Source: a virus. From it: a stretch of 26,265 nucleotides of DNA. The first letter of the stretch is position 1. Each line of letters starts with the position of its first letter. The translations under genes and the position numbers were made by a program. The DNA is taken from the IMG/VR virus record IMGVR_UViG_3300025098_000245, positions 1 to 26,265 of that record; one strand, given 5' to 3'. Under the pieces are notes generated by a model. That model worked only from the letters and a program-made list of their open reading frames with translations. It made no database searches and was not told the DNA's origin. Of the stretch, positions 23,401 to 26,265 are shown piece by piece.

Positions 23401-26265
23401 CCAGTATCTGGATTTACTAATAATGCTTCATCAGCTCCATCTAATGGTATAGTGGGTGCCTTTACAAGCGTTGTTTGGAATGAGATTCCTCAAGATGCAG
23501 ATAGTACAGCTGCTCCTACTCCATTCAGTGCTAATACAATTACATTGGATGAGCTAACAACTCTTAATACACAAGTACATCCTCAAGGTGCACAGTTTAC
23601 TACAACTATTGCTAATGCTCCATCTTGGATTACACAATCCCAGACAAATGGCAACATTACAGGTACAGCTCCTGAGGTTGAAGGTGATAATACGAACTAT
23701 CCATCTGTGACTTATACAGTTGATGTTGTAAGAACAAATGATTATGGTTCATCTACAGGAGTTCTTACAATTGTAGTTAATAACTTAGATGCTGCTCTCT
23801 CCCTTACAGGTGATACAGTTCATACAGGTTCTGCTGTTGCAGGAAGTGTTACTAACTCTGCTGGTAATGTATTTACTGGTAATAGTTCCCTCTCTGGTCA
23901 GTTCGTAATGGATCTTCAGTATGCTCTTGAAGATGGTGATAAGCTTGAATGGTATCACCAAGAAGAGTATATTGGTATCGGTATTGTTAGTTCTGGTGTT
24001 GATAAGACTACAGACATTCTTGATAAGGATTCAGCTCCTGGTTCACGTTGGGATCTACTTGCTCCATTTACTGGTGTTCCAAGTAATGCGCAAGGTCAGA
24101 ACTTTGGTAATGCTTATAGTATGGTTGGTTTAGTTCCAGTTGGTTGGGATGATAATACTAACCCACAAGCCATTCCAACACGTCCAGTTTATAATACAAG
24201 CGATGTATGGTCATTGTTTAATAATGCTGGTACAATTGAGCTTTCACTCAATGGTGTATTGTTCAGAAGTAGTTCTTCTACTCATACTGATCCAACAATT
24301 ACATTTGCTACACCAGCATTCCTTGACGGTCAAACAATACCTATCCCATCATTTACACATACTGCTAATGCTGCAAGTGCTCCATCAGGCTTTACTTTGT
24401 TGCAGGGTAATATGGATACAACAACTGAGCTTGCTGGTGATTCTGCAGCACAGTTTGATAACCTTACTCTTAGCCCTGGTCAGCGTTTGATCATTCCTAA
24501 GACTTATGCTAATACAAACATCCTACCTTCTCTTGATGGTGCAAGTGGTGAAGATAATAAAGCATTCATTGGTATTCCAAAGTTTAGTGCTAACTGGAGT
24601 AGTGTTGGTCTTAATGATGACTTCTTTGCTGTTCATAGGTATGAGAATAATACAGTTAATACAACAGGAATGACATTCAGATATGCTGGCCTAGCACCAA
24701 CTGAGAATACAGTTAATCATGCAAGTGATACGGATGCTAACTTCCACATGGGTATTGAATATATGCGTGATGGTAATATTGCAGTCTTCCGTGGTACTGA
24801 TTCTACTGCTTCATTAACTACTGAGCCAGTTGTAGGTGGTACATTTGCTACTAATCCAGCTATTTGGAATAATGCTGACTTAATTATTGGTCTTAGTGCT
24901 CAGCCATTAGTAGCTGCTACTAAAGGTGCTGAAGCTGGTATGATTCTTACAGAAACAGGATTGTCCATTATTGATGCTCCTCTACCTGCTAATGAGTTTA
25001 ATGTTACTGAAGATACAAGTAGCTTGCCATTGTTTAGCTTATCAGCTGCTGGTGATATTACTTTGAATGCTGGTCAGACTTATAAGTTCTGGTTGACTGA
25101 TTCATCTATTGAATCTACTGATGCTTTAGGTATTTGCCTTATTAGTGATAATAGTGATTATACTACTGGTGTTACTGTTGTTGGTACTCCTGGTGAGTTT
25201 GGTTCATATCTTCAGTTTGTTATTCCAAGTGATGTTCCTCCAGTTAAGTTCAAGTGGACTTCAAATGGTGTTGCTTATTATGCTACTCCGGTAGTTGCTG
25301 GTTCAACTTATACAGTAGCTGTTACAGGTGTTACTCCACAAGGTCCATCTGCTAACTTCTCTGGTACAGAAATACTATCTGGTGCAAAAGGTTGGTTGTC
25401 TATTGATGATACAATTGCTGCTGGTCAACGTCTTGTGCTTGACTCTGCATTTATTACTGACTTACATGCTGCAATGCCTGATAATAGTCTGGCATTTGTT
25501 GGATTTAAAGCAGATAACTGGACTAATACAATGACCCCACTTGGTTCTTATTTTGGTTTTGCTGGTATTAGATTCTGGAAGAGAGATAGTGCTACCGAAC
25601 CCGGTATTTATATGATTGGTTATGCCAATGGTGGTACTACAAGCCAGGCCTATACATTATCTCTTACTAATGCTCAAGCATTTATTGAAATAACCGGCTC
25701 TGGTAATAACATAAGAGTTGGACATACTGCTTCATCTTCTTATGATGTAACTACAGATACTTACGGTAACTGGGATGCTAACTCCAAGGTTCAGACAGGT
25801 GAGCAAGGTTATGGCATTACAACACTCGATCCATATTTCTTCTGGACTGCAATGCCTGATAATGATACTGGTTTTGATTACTCAGATGTTGACTGGACTG
25901 GTTTGTCTGAAATATCTGTTCCTGTTGCAGCTAGTATTCTTACTGATTGGGATAAGGCTGTTGACTTCTCTGGAGGTGCTGAACATGTTAAGCAAGTTTC
26001 TAACTCTTCAACAGCTAATCCTCTTAGTATGGGCTTTACTGGTACAACAGTACCTGCTCACAATTCATTCTCAGGTAAAACTTCTAACAATACTTATTCA
26101 AGACCTTGGGCTACAGCAATTGTATTTAAAGCTGATATACATAATAGTAATCAACACATTTGGAACTATGGAGAAGGCGCAGGTACTAATGATGATAATA
26201 TCTATTTAAGATTGGCTTCTAATGGTTATCTATACTTTGGATGGGGTCGTGAAGGAGTTGGATAT
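20416..26265 (+). CDS. Giant tail fibre/adhesin, beta-helix and lectin-like domains (3' end cut by window edge)
   Basis: The frame is open from the ATG at 20416 to the last base: 1950 codons with no stop. Parts: residues 1-300, attachment region (MGQIRIFSDTKSGKVTFDGS); 330-400, a fibre module with LKEDVDQLLNGSIYKGSYD and GDILVYNGTDYDHV; about 405-795, a pectate-lyase-like right-handed beta-helix (AVITGNTVTKNFRGITLVDC, GVITRNQITQNIDAGVNL and similar Asn-rich rungs); about 1036-1121, an Ig-like module (NAPSWITQSQTNGNITGTAP); about 1155-1770, at least four related beta modules; from about 1845, a concanavalin-like (LamG) domain (PWATAIVFKADIHNSNQHIW, NDDNIYLRLASNGYLYFGWG). Such domains bind cell-surface sugars; beta-helices in fibres may also cut them. 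No catalytic site is identified. Likely host-recognition fibre. Confidence 0.88.
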   Translation, partial: MGQIRIFSDTKSGKVTFDGSTITDKEIGSVEALAHPTQAERIIIKSTRIFKRGSTTEYRVFLKRLKASRVQNEAAETLTEAPYNYTRDQVVEYLNQQMSTPIITEYFEYNPTTDKLVAQRDIQVNKNGFFLGEKHKMASGGSNIYFEDLDNNANSYPVFGEVLDQSLSANQQPGAGVTLPKTRVFQDFNPVPLGGNPVDDTAIPYDGDNFFPFNISGQGITTRAGEPLAANQQLKYEIVVNGISVYVQYLQPGALAVNDPITWYFDQPLDIEAGTTLRATIYKISIQNNQEVIDGIFNVNEGDATPTRYQTQVLARLFTDKQIALKEDVDQLLNGSIYKGSYDATGTGTPALPTGTDVLGDFYRVTTPNALSGYNTGDILVYNGTDYDHVAESSATQSDIKNSALRVYDIYVKAGYSGSVKDGSVLYPYDSIETAVASANDGDQIYLEGTFEISGEIEIPSTLSLFFYGADDAVISYTSYDAANANLIKFTGTDNTKEFKFVNITFKNAGDYALDITKAAKVEIDDCEFTTNGWNGTALNTVLPSTTTALLGYDSTDTDLQAFYAGANASDGGAVSLTEVTQAVITGNTVTKNFRGITLVDCGVGGAGVITRNQITQNIDAGVNLTAGSTHSGSQNITTSMNVVAYNAGNGLQVVGGLNNKFSQNEVNGNWNAGFYSAGSGNATLRDCGLYDNNRSAYSGRGLTGANASIVLDESASLLGNTISLNAAARFIAEILDTQVHYTGLGSNTERIGICITAAVGGLADDDKNIIKVDDVGFIGQDYAIDLSQCDVTNLRLALGDNSYQTITIAAVKPPLVGNYSELPFSNHVTSVPSVNVEVDTLNQSVKLREYVSGNVINVYHINELAAHVTGNKAEIVQKDSDKIQLRDLTLGNVYVNGLSAGNTINSMVDTLNSAFSMDLVQYEDFLTTTVGVASAGPEEELLTFYYIESPDGVFTYPLFTTDTEANTFDLSAGGTGTSVGYTFPDDPTNTTWNGPVSGFTNNASSAPSNGIVGAFTSVVWNEIPQDADSTAAPTPFSANTITLDELTTLNTQVHPQGAQFTTTIANAPSWITQSQTNGNITGTAPEVEGDNTNYPSVTYTVDVVRTNDYGSSTGVLTIVVNNLDAALSLTGDTVHTGSAVAGSVTNSAGNVFTGNSSLSGQFVMDLQYALEDGDKLEWYHQEEYIGIGIVSSGVDKTTDILDKDSAPGSRWDLLAPFTGVPSNAQGQNFGNAYSMVGLVPVGWDDNTNPQAIPTRPVYNTSDVWSLFNNAGTIELSLNGVLFRSSSSTHTDPTITFATPAFLDGQTIPIPSFTHTANAASAPSGFTLLQGNMDTTTELAGDSAAQFDNLTLSPGQRLIIPKTYANTNILPSLDGASGEDNKAFIGIPKFSANWSSVGLNDDFFAVHRYENNTVNTTGMTFRYAGLAPTENTVNHASDTDANFHMGIEYMRDGNIAVFRGTDSTASLTTEPVVGGTFATNPAIWNNADLIIGLSAQPLVAATKGAEAGMILTETGLSIIDAPLPANEFNVTEDTSSLPLFSLSAAGDITLNAGQTYKFWLTDSSIESTDALGICLISDNSDYTTGVTVVGTPGEFGSYLQFVIPSDVPPVKFKWTSNGVAYYATPVVAGSTYTVAVTGVTPQGPSANFSGTEILSGAKGWLSIDDTIAAGQRLVLDSAFITDLHAAMPDNSLAFVGFKADNWTNTMTPLGSYFGFAGIRFWKRDSATEPGIYMIGYANGGTTSQAYTLSLTNAQAFIEITGSGNNIRVGHTASSSYDVTTDTYGNWDANSKVQTGEQGYGITTLDPYFFWTAMPDNDTGFDYSDVDWTGLSEISVPVAASILTDWDKAVDFSGGAEHVKQVSNSSTANPLSMGFTGTTVPAHNSFSGKTSNNTYSRPWATAIVFKADIHNSNQHIWNYGEGAGTNDDNIYLRLASNGYLYFGWGREGVGY

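Noticed and set aside
20762-26209. Many short leucine-rich frames within the last 6 kb.
   Set aside because: They are shadows of the single open frame from 20416 to the window edge, which has no stop because it continues outside.
1-26265. tRNA genes, CRISPR arrays, insertion sequences, toxin-antitoxin or integrase genes.
   Set aside because: None seen. Intergenic gaps are all under about 110 bases and are explained by terminators and promoters.

Overview
The window is a late (virion) gene region of a T4-like contractile-tailed phage, most like the marine T4-like myoviruses (cyanophage or pelagiphage type). Recognisable T4 homologues are the large terminase gp17 (cut by the left edge), tail sheath gp18, tail tube gp19, gp26-like baseplate hub chaperones, tape measure gp29, a gp48/gp54-like tube-junction protein, gp53, the small terminase gp16 and clamp loader gp44. 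A trimeric dUTPase is also present. The sequence is AT-rich, gene-dense and almost all on one strand. No tRNA, rRNA, CRISPR array or insertion sequence was seen, and no photosynthesis gene, so the host cannot be named.

Layout. 2-4368: gp17, a tube-fold protein and the sheath, closed by a strong terminator. 4446-5822: an inserted block with an acidic protein of unknown function, a second terminator and a GIY-YIG homing endonuclease. 5832-14406: the tail module, with tail tube, a second tube-fold protein, two gp26-like chaperones, tape measure, gp48-like, gp53-like, and an 816-residue protein ending in a zinc-peptidase (M15-like) domain. 14403-14906, minus strand: gp16, about 13 kb from gp17. 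14983-16353: two replication genes, dut and gp44. 16362-18919: an operon of a cysteine-rich multidomain protein, a beta-rich structural protein and a small basic protein; the first and last have N-termini like the capsid-targeting sequences of T4 internal head proteins. 18975-26265: a coiled-coil fibre or adhesin-like protein, then a giant fibre of at least 1950 residues that runs off the right edge.

Regulation. Eleven copies of a T4-type late promoter box (core TAAATA; full forms TATAAATA, CATAAATA, ATTAAATA, ACTAAATA, TTTAAATA) lie at gene or operon starts. In eight of them exactly five bases separate the box from the start codon, including the minus-strand gp16 once its start is corrected. 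With T4 geometry this puts the first transcribed base on the start codon, which predicts leaderless late mRNAs. Genes without a box mostly overlap or nearly touch the gene before them. At 7098-7126 a box lies across a hairpin that would hide a ribosome binding site in read-through mRNA only, as known for T4 gene e. These regulatory points are inferred from sequence geometry.
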